DNA from: an uncultured Opitutaceae bacterium
GTDB taxonomy: Bacteria; Verrucomicrobiota; Verrucomicrobiia; Opitutales; Opitutaceae
DNA length: 64,000 nt
Assembly (NCBI GenBank): GCA_903891325.1
Contig: CAITEC010000062.1
Coordinates: 1 to 64,000, forward strand
Reading direction: 5' to 3'
Part shown: positions 19,376-28,204 of the stretch, piece after piece
Layout: the number at the start of each line of letters is the position of its first letter
Position numbering within the stretch: position 1 is the stretch's first letter
The notes under the pieces: generated by a model
What the model was told of the DNA's origin: nothing
Seen by the model: the letters and a program-made list of their open reading frames with translations, nothing else
Databases searched by the model: none
Program-made: the position numbers and the translations under genes

Positions 19376-20988
19376 GCCGGGAAAAGTCCAGGCGCCCCGC
19401 CAATCCCCGCCCCCTGCCGCCTGACCGGGGCTCCGTCGTCCCGGTGGCCGTGCTCGTCGCCGCGGCTGTCGCCCTTGCCTATGCGCCCAGCCTTTCGGGG
19501 CATTATTTTTACGACGACAACACCTCCCTCCTCGCCAACGCCTCGGTGCGCTCCTTCCGGCCGCCGTGGGCTCCCCTGTTTCCTCCACGGACGGTGACGA
19601 CGGGAGGCCGTCCCCTGGCCAACCTGACCTTCGCCCTCAACTACGCGCTCGGCGGTTACGAACCGGCAGGGTACCACGCGGTCAACCTGCTCATCCACAT
19701 CGCCGCGACCCTGGCGCTCTTCGGGGCGGCCCGCCGCATCCTGATGTCCCCGGCGCTCAAGGGCCGCTTCGCCGGCGACGGCACCCTCGCCGCCGCCCTC
19801 ATCGCCGCCCTCTGGGGACTGCACCCCCTCCAGACCGAGGCGGTGACCTACATCATCCAAAGGGTCGAATCGCTAATGGGGCTGTTCTATTTGCTCACCC
19901 TCTACTTCTTTGTCCGTTCCGTCGGGGTCGAGGGCCCGACTCAGGTTTCAGGTTTCAAGTTTCAGGTTTCTGCCGTCGCCGCTTGCTTGTGCTGCGCAGC
20001 GACCAAAGAGGTGGCGGCGACTGCACCTATCATGGTCCTTCTCTGCGACCGCACCTTCTTTTCCGGCTCCTTCGCCGCGGCATGGCGGCGGCGCTGGCGA
20101 TTCCACCTCAGCCTGATGGCGACCTGGATTCCGCTCGCCGTCCTGGTCGCGGGCAACGGCTGGAGCCGCGGGGGCTCCGCCGGTTTCAACGTCGGCATCG
20201 CCCCTTGGGCCTACTGGCTTGTCCAGCTCAAGGCGGTTGCGACCTACCTCCGGCTCTCTGTCTGGCCACACCCGCTGGTCTTCGACTACGGGTCCTTCCA
20301 GATCACGGTCGCGGAGGCGCTGCCCTTCGGCCTGGTCGTCCTTCCCCTGGTCGCCGGCACGCTTGTCGCCTTGCGGCTCCGGCCGGCATGGGGATTTCTC
20401 GGCGCGTGGTTCCTGGCGATCCTGGCTCCCACCTCCATCATTCCAGGCTACTTCCAGGTGATCGTCGAGCACCGCATGTACCTGTCGCTTGCGGCGGTCG
20501 CCGCCGGCGCGGTTGCGGTCTGCCACCATTTTGGAAAACGCCGGGGATTGCTGCTGCTGGTCCCGGTGGCGGCGGTCCTCGCCCTGCTGACCGGCGAACG
20601 GAATGCGGTGTACGGCGACGATGAGGCGATGTGGCGCTCCGTCACGGAGGCGCGGCCGGAAAACAGCCGCGGGTTCAACAACCTGGGCAATGCCTACCTG
20701 CACGAGCGGAGGCTCGATGAGGCTGCGGATTGCTACCGTGCGGCGATCCGCCTGGATCCCGGCGCGATGGAGGCCCACGGCAACCTGGGCAACATTCTCC
20801 TGGCGACGGGCCGCGTGCCCGAGGCGATCGCGGAATTGTCGACTGCAGCCCGAATAAGGCCGCGGGAGCCGATAGCGCACCTGCTGCTTGGGAACGCGTA
20901 TAGGGCGGCCGGCCTCACTGCGCAGGCGGCGGAGGAATTCAAAAAGGCGGCGGAACTGGCACCCCGCGGCGGACCCGGCGCGCGCTGA
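19372..20988 (+). CDS. Second TMTC/PMT-like membrane-TPR protein, paralogue of the 16227 gene
   Basis: 538 aa, ATG 19372 in an ATGA overlap with the previous stop. It repeats the paralogue's landmarks: Y-D-D-N-T-S-L-L-A-N-A-S, H-P-L-Q-T-E-A-V-T-Y-I-I-Q-R, E-H-R-M-Y-L, then three TPRs (N-N-L-G-N-A-Y-L-H). Residues ~190-200 (T-Q-V-S-G-F-K-F-Q-V-S) are encoded by heptad repeat C at exactly the site where the paralogue carries repeat B. The three coupled genes likely form one glycosylation unit. Confidence 0.85.
   Translation: MSREKSRRPANPRPLPPDRGSVVPVAVLVAAAVALAYAPSLSGHYFYDDNTSLLANASVRSFRPPWAPLFPPRTVTTGGRPLANLTFALNYALGGYEPAGYHAVNLLIHIAATLALFGAARRILMSPALKGRFAGDGTLAAALIAALWGLHPLQTEAVTYIIQRVESLMGLFYLLTLYFFVRSVGVEGPTQVSGFKFQVSAVAACLCCAATKEVAATAPIMVLLCDRTFFSGSFAAAWRRRWRFHLSLMATWIPLAVLVAGNGWSRGGSAGFNVGIAPWAYWLVQLKAVATYLRLSVWPHPLVFDYGSFQITVAEALPFGLVVLPLVAGTLVALRLRPAWGFLGAWFLAILAPTSIIPGYFQVIVEHRMYLSLAAVAAGAVAVCHHFGKRRGLLLLVPVAAVLALLTGERNAVYGDDEAMWRSVTEARPENSRGFNNLGNAYLHERRLDEAADCYRAAIRLDPGAMEAHGNLGNILLATGRVPEAIAELSTAARIRPREPIAHLLLGNAYRAAGLTAQAAEEFKKAAELAPRGGPGAR
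19939..19972 (+). repeat. Heptad-repeat element C, in frame inside a gene
   Basis: GAC then TCAGGTT-TCAGGTT-TCAAGTT-TCAGGTT-TCTGC, in the same reading frame and protein position as element B in the paralogue. Confidence 0.88.
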
Positions 20989-21062
20989 ATGTAGCCGGGG
21001 TCCCAGACCCCGGAGGCGGAGCCGATCTCCAATGCACCGGGGTCTGGGACCCCGGCTACATT
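20988..21062. terminator. GTAGCCGGGGTC palindrome between convergent genes
   Basis: The 26 bases at 20988-21013 are exactly reverse-complementary to 21037-21062, and each arm itself contains GGGTCCCAGACCC. It fills the gap between two convergent genes and could end transcription from both sides. It belongs to the same repeat family as 7893-8023. Confidence 0.8.
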
Positions 21063-21082
21063 CGAGCCCGGTTTCCTGCGGG

Positions 21083-23260
21083 TCAGGGCGCAGCTCCCAG
21101 CCGCTTCAACCCATCCGCGGCCGCAGCGTAGCCGGGCGTGATGGCCACGGCCCGCCGATAGGCCTCGATCGCCTCCCCCCGCCTGCCCGTCGCCGCGAGG
21201 ACGAACCCAAGGTTGGCCCACGCCTCCACGAAGCCGGGCCGCAGCCCGGTCGCCCGCCGAAAATGCCCCTCGGCGGCCGCGTACCGTCCCGCCGCCGCCA
21301 GGGCGAATCCGAGGTTGTTCTCCGCGTCCGCAAAGCCGGGCCTCAGCTCCAATGCCCGCCCGAAGTGGGAGATCGCCTCGTCGCGGGCGCCCGTCCTGCC
21401 CAGACAGAGCCCGAGCAGGTTCTCCGCATCGGCCGATCCCGGTTCCCGCCGCAGCGCCTCCCTGAGGTCGGCGATCGCCTCGCCCGTCCGCCCGGCCCTG
21501 TCGTGCGCGTCGGCCAGCTCCAGCCGGGCCTCGAGGTAGCCGGGGTTCAGCCGGAGCGCCTCGCCAAAGGCCGCGATCGCCTCCGGGTACCGGCCGGCGG
21601 AGAGCATCATCTCCCCGTCCTCGAAGGAGTGAAGCACGCTCGGGCCGCGCCCCCCCCTTCCGCCGCCCAGGCGCAGCGCCCGGTCAAAATGGGCGGCGGC
21701 ATCCGGCTGGCGGCCGGCGGCGACCAAGGCGAACCCCAGGCTCCGCTCGGCGTCGGCCGCATCCGGGTCGATGCGGAGGACCTCGGTGAAGTCGGCGACC
21801 GCCTCCGGAAAGCGCCCCAGGGTGAGCATCATCTCGCCGTGGTTGGAATACTGCCGGGCCCGCTGCTCGAAGCTCGCGAGAAGATTGAATGCCACCGAGA
21901 GGGCCAGGAGCGTTCCCCAGGCGCAGCGCGCCGCCCACAGGGATCCGCGCCGGCCCGCCAGGGCACGCTCCAGCCCGAGGATCCCGAGCAACGCCAGCAG
22001 CACCAGCGCGGGAAGAAAGTCGACCTCGTAGCGGGCGGATGTCCACCAGTAGCAGCCGACCGTCAGCGCCCCCGCTGCAAAGAGAAGCCCGGCGGCCGCA
22101 ATGAGCCCGCCGAGCGCCCGGCGATCGCCGGAATCCCTGCGGGCGCAGGCCAGGGGGGCGGCCAGGGCGAGCCACGCGAGCGGAACGTCCGCCAGGATGC
22201 CGAAGGGGCTCTCGACCGCGCCGTGCCCGGCCGGGATGGGCCCGGCGGCCGCGTCGGCCACGAAGGGGAAGCGCCCGATGATCCGCATGGGCTCAAGGAA
22301 GTAGGCCCGAAGGTTGAACCCGAGGTAGCGGGGGCTGAAGGTGGGCGCGGCGCCGCGGTAGCTTCCCACGAGAAGCTGGTAGTGCTGCCCGAACTCCAGC
22401 GGGTTCCCGAAGCGCAGGGCGTTGTAGGCCATCAGCCCGCAGAGGATCAGGAAAAGGGGGCCCGCCGCGCAGAGCAGAAGGGTCGCCGGGCGCGGCGCCC
22501 GCCCCGGGCCGCCTCCCCACCCCAGGGCCACGGGAACCGCCAGGATCGCCGCCCCGAAGAGGAGCGAGGGGCGCGCGCCCACCGCCAGTCCGTAGAGGAT
22601 GCTGGCGGCCGCGAGCCACGCCCCCGCGCGGGACGGCCGGGCCAGGGCGCCGTGGACGCAGGCCAGGGACAGCATCGCCATCGCGTACCCGCAGGCGACG
22701 GCGACCTCGTAGGCGTTCGACCACTGCAGGAGGACCGGGATCCCGTTCGCCAGGCCGAGGGCCAGGAGGCAGGCCGCGGCCACCCCCGTCCCCGTCCCCG
22801 GAAAGAACCGGCGGCGCAGCGAAAGGAGGAGCGCGGCGGTCGCCAGGAAGCCGGCGGCGCAGAAGCCGGCGGTCGCCGCCGCCTGCGGCAGGTAGCGGCC
22901 GGTGGCGGCGGCCCAGGGCCAGAAGAGCACCAGGGCGGGCGTCACGCCGAAATAGAGGTGCAGCCTGCCCCGGTAGTAGCTCAGGTCGTGCAGATTGTAG
23001 GGATATTCTCGATACCGTTCGTTGGCCGCCGGGTCGTACGGGTCGGCCAGCCCGGCCAGGCCGGGCGGGACCTCCCGGGCGAGCGACAGCCGGCCCTCGC
23101 GGAAGCCGCGGACCAGGAGGTTGTAGGGGGCGTCGGCCGGATCCGCGCTCCACACGAGGCGCGACCCGACAGAGCCGGCGATCGCCGCCATCGCGGCGAC
23201 GACCACCGCCGCCGCCCCCGCAAGGAGGGCGGGTCGCAGGGCGCTCAACGGCCCGCCCAT
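21083..23260 (-). CDS. Polytopic membrane protein with six C-terminal TPRs
   Basis: About 725 aa from the ATG 23258-23260; the longer open frame upstream lies inside the preceding gene. Around ten membrane helices occupy residues 1-400 (L-Y-F-G-V-T-P-A-L-V-L-F-W-P-W), a GT-C-like plan but without a clear D-D or D-E catalytic loop that I can fix. The C-terminal third is TPRs (A-E-N-N-L-G-F-A-L-A-A-A-G-R-Y, A-W-A-N-L-G-F-V). It overlaps the upstream GT39-like gene by 16 bp, so the two are coupled. Role unknown; glycan assembly is likely from context. Confidence 0.75.
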   Translation of the reverse strand: MGGPLSALRPALLAGAAAVVVAAMAAIAGSVGSRLVWSADPADAPYNLLVRGFREGRLSLAREVPPGLAGLADPYDPAANERYREYPYNLHDLSYYRGRLHLYFGVTPALVLFWPWAAATGRYLPQAAATAGFCAAGFLATAALLLSLRRRFFPGTGTGVAAACLLALGLANGIPVLLQWSNAYEVAVACGYAMAMLSLACVHGALARPSRAGAWLAAASILYGLAVGARPSLLFGAAILAVPVALGWGGGPGRAPRPATLLLCAAGPLFLILCGLMAYNALRFGNPLEFGQHYQLLVGSYRGAAPTFSPRYLGFNLRAYFLEPMRIIGRFPFVADAAAGPIPAGHGAVESPFGILADVPLAWLALAAPLACARRDSGDRRALGGLIAAAGLLFAAGALTVGCYWWTSARYEVDFLPALVLLALLGILGLERALAGRRGSLWAARCAWGTLLALSVAFNLLASFEQRARQYSNHGEMMLTLGRFPEAVADFTEVLRIDPDAADAERSLGFALVAAGRQPDAAAHFDRALRLGGGRGGRGPSVLHSFEDGEMMLSAGRYPEAIAAFGEALRLNPGYLEARLELADAHDRAGRTGEAIADLREALRREPGSADAENLLGLCLGRTGARDEAISHFGRALELRPGFADAENNLGFALAAAGRYAAAEGHFRRATGLRPGFVEAWANLGFVLAATGRRGEAIEAYRRAVAITPGYAAAADGLKRLGAAP

Positions 23261-24879
23261 TGGTAGACGGTCACCGCCGCCGCCGGGGTGCGCCCGTTGA
23301 AGGAGTGCCGGGTGAGCTCCGGCCGCGCGCCATCGTCGGGGCGCGCCCGGCCGGAGGGAATGACGGCCGCCTTGCGCCAGCCCTCCGGGGTATCCGGGAA
23401 AACATTCAGGGAGTCGACCATCCACAACGGCGGCGCGAAGAGCCGGGCGTAGGCCTCCTGCCCGAGCGTCGCCAGGATCCAGGGCTCCCCCTGGTCGTCG
23501 TGCGGACCGGGCCGGTGGATATAGTCGGGCGGGATGATGTAGCGGTCGCCCAGGTAGAAGACCAGGGTCGCCTGCGTCCAGGGCGGCACGGCGAGGATCG
23601 CGCTGTCCCCCGCCCCTGCCGGGGGCGCCCGCCGCCTGAGCTCGGCGATGACATCGTCGAGCGCCTCCGGCGCCGGGTTGAGGATGTCACTGTAGACCGG
23701 GGCCGCCCAGGAGAGCGGCACGCTGCGCCCGAAGGGCCGGGTCCAGTAGGAAACTGTGCCCAGGTTGCAGGCCACCGCGAACGCGCACAGCGCCGCGCAG
23801 GGGACCGGGGCGGCCACCGCCCGGTCGAGGACGACCAGGCAGGCGACCATGCCGAAGACCGCAAAGTGCGGCATGTACCGGAGGACCGCGAACTTCGACT
23901 CCGATTCGGTGCCGGAGATGGCGGCGGTCGCGAGCGCCTGGACGAGCAGCGCGATCAGGACAAAGCCGACCAGGGGCTCGCCGCAGAGTCCCCGCGGCCC
24001 CGGGCGGTTTCGAACCGCAAGCAGGGCGACCGCCGCCGCGAGGAGCAGGAGCGGAAGCGAACCGACAACGTCCATGTCCACGATCATCGCCAGGACGGCG
24101 CGAAGGAAGACCGCGCACCAGTCCCCAAGCCCGTTGACCGGCGCCCAGGTCTGGTAAAGCGGGCTCTCCGTGAGCGGCGGGCCGAGCGCCTTGAACCAGG
24201 CCGCCCAGGACACAAACCCGATCGCCGCGGAGCCCGCGTAGCCGGCCAGGTCCCCGCGCCGCCAGAGCAGGCAGTAGGCGCCGAGCGCGGCTGCGATCGC
24301 CAGGGCGATGAGGGTGTGCGTGTGGAAGAGCAGGACAAAGATCAGCGTCGAGAGCCCAAAGCGGACCCGCCGGTTCCGGAACGAGGCGGACAGATGCCAG
24401 ACCAGGCAGGAAAAGAGGAAGACGATGATCGGGTAATACCGCGCATTCCGGTCGAAAAGGACCGCCTGCGGCGCCATGAGCGCCAGCGCGGCGACCGCCC
24501 CGGGAAACTTCACGCGGCCGCGCAGGGCGGCCCAGAGCGGCACGAACGAGAGCAGGCCGACCAGCGCGAAGAGGGCCCGAAATCCGGCGGTGTCCCCGCC
24601 GAAGAGGGCCATCGAGAGGGCGCCGACATACCACTGGACCCAGGGGACCTCCTTGCTGACCAGCCTGCGGTTGAGGCCGGCCCTGATGTCGAAGAGGACC
24701 AGGTTGCGCCCGTCGTACGCCGTCGGTATCCCCGTCCGCAGGATCCCCCGGGACAGGGATGCGGTGTGGCCCTCGTCCCCCCAGAGGAGCGGCCGGTCGA
24801 GACGGTAAAAATAGGCTGTGGCGACGAGGGCGAACGCCAGCGCAAACCCGATCCAACGCATCCGGGACTGTTTAATCAC
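23245..24879 (-). CDS. GT39/ArnT-like membrane glycosyltransferase
   Basis: 544 aa. The first periplasmic loop holds W-G-D-E-G-H-T-A, the acidic D-E motif expected of GT-C fold transferases that use polyprenyl-phosphate sugars. About ten helices follow (A-L-F-A-L-V-G-L-L-S-F-V-P-L-W), and a soluble C-terminal region of about 150 residues ends the chain. An internal Met at residue 7 is an alternative start. It is coupled to the downstream membrane-TPR gene by a 16-bp overlap. Confidence 0.8.
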   Translation of the reverse strand: MIKQSRMRWIGFALAFALVATAYFYRLDRPLLWGDEGHTASLSRGILRTGIPTAYDGRNLVLFDIRAGLNRRLVSKEVPWVQWYVGALSMALFGGDTAGFRALFALVGLLSFVPLWAALRGRVKFPGAVAALALMAPQAVLFDRNARYYPIIVFLFSCLVWHLSASFRNRRVRFGLSTLIFVLLFHTHTLIALAIAAALGAYCLLWRRGDLAGYAGSAAIGFVSWAAWFKALGPPLTESPLYQTWAPVNGLGDWCAVFLRAVLAMIVDMDVVGSLPLLLLAAAVALLAVRNRPGPRGLCGEPLVGFVLIALLVQALATAAISGTESESKFAVLRYMPHFAVFGMVACLVVLDRAVAAPVPCAALCAFAVACNLGTVSYWTRPFGRSVPLSWAAPVYSDILNPAPEALDDVIAELRRRAPPAGAGDSAILAVPPWTQATLVFYLGDRYIIPPDYIHRPGPHDDQGEPWILATLGQEAYARLFAPPLWMVDSLNVFPDTPEGWRKAAVIPSGRARPDDGARPELTRHSFNGRTPAAAVTVYQWAGR

Positions 24880-24897
24880 CCCCCGCCGCGGGGCCAG

Positions 24898-26337
24898 TCA
24901 AAAGCGCCCCGCCTCGATGTGGCGCATCGTGTTGCGGCGGGCAAAGGCCATGACGGCGCCCTGGGGATTCACGCCGGGTGCGGTGCACAGCAGGCTCGCG
25001 TCGTGAACCGAGAGCCCGGGAACGCCGTGGACCCGGCCGAAGCTGTCGCAGGCCGCCACCCGCCGGTCCTCACCCATCGGGCAGGACGAGAACAGGTGGA
25101 TGGTCATGAGGCTGGCCCGGTCCGCCGGCAGGAAATCGGGCAGCCCCGCGACCTGGTCCGGGCTCGTCAGCGGCTCCATGCCGGCGATCGAGGGAAAAAG
25201 CTCGACTGCCCCCGCCTCAAAGAGGAGCCGGCAGAGTCGGCGGAGCCCGAGCGCCAGGTCGCCCCGGTCGGCGGGACGGATCTGGTAGCGCACGAGGGGA
25301 TCCCCACTGAAGGGGACCGGGCGGATCCGCCCGGTCGCCGGCCCGGTCACCATCGCATAGTAGGCGGCCATGTGCCGCCACTGCTCCCGGATCCGCGCCC
25401 GGTGCCGCGGATAGTCGACCAGCCCGAGCATCACGTGGGGAAGCGACGCGATCGAGCAGCCGAAGCTCATCCTCGGGGAGAATTCCTTCACCTGGTGGAC
25501 CCCGGGCTCCGGGCTGCCCGTCTCGTCGGGAAACCGGGCGAGGACCTTGACCGTGGGATGCATCGCCAGCGAGCCGCCGATATTCCGGGAGATTCCGCTG
25601 TTGCGAAGCAGGAACGGCGTGTGCACCGCCCCCGCGCACGCGAAGGCGTGGCCGGCACGAATCTGGCGCAGGGTGCCGGCGATCCGGCATTCCGCGACCC
25701 AGCCATCCCCCCGCCGCTCGAGCCTCAGCGCGCGCGCGCCCGTAATGATCCTCGCGCCGGCCGCCCTCGCCCGGGCGAGATAGGTCCGGCTCATGGACTG
25801 GCGCACGCCCTGCGCCACGCCCGCCGCGTCGCGCGTGCCGTCGTAGCGGATCCAGCGCGGGACCTCCATCGCCCGCCAGCCCAGCGCAGCGGCGCCCGCG
25901 GCGAGCCTGAGCGAGGCCCGGCCCGCGGGCGTCGGCATGAGGCACACGTTGACGTCGCGCTCGACCGCCGCGCAGTGGGGATCAAGACCGGCGGGATCGG
26001 CGCCGAGGACGCCGTAGTCCCGGCGCCAGTCCTCGAGGATCCCATCCGGCAGCCGATGATAAAGCCCGCTGTTGATCTCGCTGCCGCCGCCGGCGACCCG
26101 GCCCTCGACATAGGCGATCTTCGGGCTCCCCAGGGCGACCGTCAGCCCGCCGGAGCGGTACTTCTGCCGCATTTCCCCGATGCTGAAGGGCTCGCAGGAC
26201 CCGGGCGGATATTCCCCGCCCTCCTCGGCGACGATGACATCCCTGCCCCGCTCCGCGAGCAGGCAGGCGGTGATCGCCCCGCCCGGCCCGGAGCCGATCA
26301 CCAGTTCCTGGCAGCGCAGTTCCGGATCAGCGCGCAC
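24898..26337 (-). CDS. GMC-family FAD-dependent oxidoreductase
   Basis: 479 aa. The N-terminal dinucleotide-binding motif is V-I-G-S-G-P-G-G-A-I-T-A, followed by V-A-G-G-G-S-E-I-N-S-G-L-Y-H-R and A-F-A-C-A-G-A-V-H-T-P. The C-terminal M-T-I-H-L-F-S-S-C-P-M-G and the final G-V-N-P-Q-G-A-V-M-A-F-A are typical of GMC alcohol or sugar oxidoreductases. No signal peptide is seen. It overlaps the small partner gene by 11 bp. With a UbiA-type transferase and an epimerase nearby, it may oxidise a lipid-linked sugar (inference); it is not a DprE1 homologue by fold. Confidence 0.9.
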   Translation of the reverse strand: MRADPELRCQELVIGSGPGGAITACLLAERGRDVIVAEEGGEYPPGSCEPFSIGEMRQKYRSGGLTVALGSPKIAYVEGRVAGGGSEINSGLYHRLPDGILEDWRRDYGVLGADPAGLDPHCAAVERDVNVCLMPTPAGRASLRLAAGAAALGWRAMEVPRWIRYDGTRDAAGVAQGVRQSMSRTYLARARAAGARIITGARALRLERRGDGWVAECRIAGTLRQIRAGHAFACAGAVHTPFLLRNSGISRNIGGSLAMHPTVKVLARFPDETGSPEPGVHQVKEFSPRMSFGCSIASLPHVMLGLVDYPRHRARIREQWRHMAAYYAMVTGPATGRIRPVPFSGDPLVRYQIRPADRGDLALGLRRLCRLLFEAGAVELFPSIAGMEPLTSPDQVAGLPDFLPADRASLMTIHLFSSCPMGEDRRVAACDSFGRVHGVPGLSVHDASLLCTAPGVNPQGAVMAFARRNTMRHIEAGRF

Positions 26338-26701
26338 GGGAATCCTTTGGGGCCCCGGCGGGGCGCGAATACAGCGCGACCAGGCAGAGGCTGTCGTAGA
26401 ATCGCATCAGGTCGCGCGCCGCCCCGAACCGCGACGAGCGCCAGCGGTCCATCTGCCGGCGCCGCAGCTCCGGTCCCAGCCGGTGGAAAGGGGCTCCGTG
26501 CCGCAGCCCGCACAATCCGAAGGCCGCCGTGGCGCAGCCCAGCCCGACGCGCAGGTGCGCCGGCGCGCTCCCGACCTGCCCGGCGACGAACGCGGCGATA
26601 TCGTCCCACGGTCCCGCCGCCATCCCGCCCCCTGCCGCGTCCTCGCCGCGGCCGATCTCCGCGCAGATGGCCGCGAGGGTGTCCGTCGTGAAGCGACGCA
26701 T
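26327..26701 (-). CDS. Small partner protein of the GMC oxidoreductase
   Basis: 124 aa from the ATG 26699-26701 (M-R-R-F-T-T-D-T-L). It has helices A-A-I-C-A-E-I-G and A-H-L-R-V-G-L-G-C-A-T-A-A-F-G, then R-R-R-Q-M-D-R-W and M-R-F-Y-D-S-L-C-L-V-A-L-Y. This resembles the helical N-terminal part fused to some long-chain alcohol oxidases or the small subunit of membrane GMC dehydrogenases. It overlaps the oxidoreductase by 11 bp. No twin-Arg signal is visible. The partnership is inferred from overlap and size. Confidence 0.65.
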   Translation of the reverse strand: MRRFTTDTLAAICAEIGRGEDAAGGGMAAGPWDDIAAFVAGQVGSAPAHLRVGLGCATAAFGLCGLRHGAPFHRLGPELRRRQMDRWRSSRFGAARDLMRFYDSLCLVALYSRPAGAPKDSRAR

Positions 26702-26703
26702 GG

Positions 26704-28164
26704 TCAACGGGCAAACTCGATCGGCGGAAACCACTGGTGCGCCGCCAGGAGGAGCCAGGCCCCGCACCAGGCGATGACCACATAGGTTCCCGGGTCCCGG
26801 AGGGCGAAGATGATCGGGTCCTCATCCATCTGCCCGCGGCCGGACAGGATCCAGATCCGGCATATCCAATAGAGAAATGCCGGGACGAGCAGCCAGAGGA
26901 GCTCGGGCTGCCCGTAGAGCTTCAGCACCGCGTCGCTTCCCAGGTAGAGGAGGAAAATGATGCAGGCTGCAAAGCCGCTCGCCACGCCGGCCACCGTGAC
27001 GACCAGCCGGTCGTCGGTGCCGTAACCGCGCCCCGGCGCAGACCGCCCCCCCCTGAGGTGAAGGTTGTGCAGCTCCGAGACGCGCTTGCAAAAGGCCAGG
27101 CTGAAGAACGCGAACACGGCGAAGGACAGGAGCCAGGGCGAATAGGGAATCCCCGTGGCGGCGTGGCCCGCGACGATCCGCAGCGTGTAGAGGAGGGCGA
27201 GGGTCATCACGTCGAGGAGCACCAGGCGCTTCAGACGGAACGAGTAGACCAGCGCGAGCACCGCGTACAGCGCCAGCACGGCCCCCGCGCCCGCGGGAAG
27301 CGGCGCGGCGACGAGCGCGGCGAGGGCGGCCAGGAGGACGGGGATCAGGACCCCGTAGACCAGGGGAAGCCGGCCGCTCGCGAAGGGCCGGAGGCTCTTG
27401 CGGGGATGCATCCGGTCGGCGTCCACGTCCACCACGTCGTTGACGACGTAGATGCAGGAGGCGACCAGGGAAAACGCGATGAACATCCGGAAGGCGGAGG
27501 CCAGGTCCCCGGGGTCGCCGATCCGGTGGGAGGTCACCAGGGGCAGGAAGATCAGGAGGTTCTTGACCCACTGGACCGGGCGCAGGCTGTCGAGCGCCGG
27601 CGAGCCGGCACGGGGCACGGTGAAAATCCGGCCGACCCGGAAGGCGCGCTCCGCCTCCCGCCTCAGCCCGGGGGACGGGTTGACGAGCATCGCCTCGCGG
27701 CACTCCCGCCAGACGGGAAAGTCCGTCCGCGAGTCGGCACAGTAATCAAAGGGTCCCGGGCAAAGCCGCCGGATCGCCTCCAGCTTGGCGGCGCCCACCC
27801 GGTTCGTCACCCCGTCGCTGCCGATCGCCGCATCAAAGAGCCCGAGATGCGCGGCGACGCGCCGGACCAGCAACTCGTCCGAGCCGGAAACAAGGTACGC
27901 CTTTCTTCCCGCGCCCTTCTCCGCGCGGATCCAGTCGATCACCTCCCGGTTGTAGGGCAGGCTCTCGACCGGGATGTTGGTTCGTTCCGCCAACCGCCGC
28001 TTCAGCTGCGCCCGGCCGGCCGCGAGCCACAGCGCGCAGGCGGGAAGCATCCAGGGCTTCCGACCCAGATAGGCCAGGAGGGTCTCGTAAAGGAGGTCCG
28101 TGGGCGTGAGCGTCCCGTCAAGGTCCACGAAAAGGGGCGGCGGAACGTCGGGCGGGGTGTCCAT
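26704..28164 (-). CDS. HAD phosphatase-UbiA prenyltransferase fusion
   Basis: 486 aa. Residues ~10-190 are a HAD-type phosphatase (D-L-D-G-T-L-T-P-T-D near residue 14; S-G-S-D-E motif II). The rest is a UbiA-family transferase with about eight helices and the Mg-binding motif N-D-V-V-D-V-D-A-D-R followed by the second acidic region. Such fusions resemble decaprenyl-phosphate phosphoribosyltransferase enzymes that put a pentose phosphate on a polyprenyl carrier and dephosphorylate it. This pairs well with the oxidoreductase and epimerase beside it (inference). Confidence 0.88.
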   Translation of the reverse strand: MDTPPDVPPPLFVDLDGTLTPTDLLYETLLAYLGRKPWMLPACALWLAAGRAQLKRRLAERTNIPVESLPYNREVIDWIRAEKGAGRKAYLVSGSDELLVRRVAAHLGLFDAAIGSDGVTNRVGAAKLEAIRRLCPGPFDYCADSRTDFPVWRECREAMLVNPSPGLRREAERAFRVGRIFTVPRAGSPALDSLRPVQWVKNLLIFLPLVTSHRIGDPGDLASAFRMFIAFSLVASCIYVVNDVVDVDADRMHPRKSLRPFASGRLPLVYGVLIPVLLAALAALVAAPLPAGAGAVLALYAVLALVYSFRLKRLVLLDVMTLALLYTLRIVAGHAATGIPYSPWLLSFAVFAFFSLAFCKRVSELHNLHLRGGRSAPGRGYGTDDRLVVTVAGVASGFAACIIFLLYLGSDAVLKLYGQPELLWLLVPAFLYWICRIWILSGRGQMDEDPIIFALRDPGTYVVIAWCGAWLLLAAHQWFPPIEFAR

Positions 28165-28204
28165 CGTCGTGTCGGTTGTCCGGGTGGGGTGCGCGGCGGG
28201 CCGG

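Noticed and set aside
24898-26337. GMC oxidoreductase as DprE1
   Set aside because: The sequence has GMC motifs rather than the VAO/PCMH-type FAD domain of DprE1; only the pathway analogy is kept.
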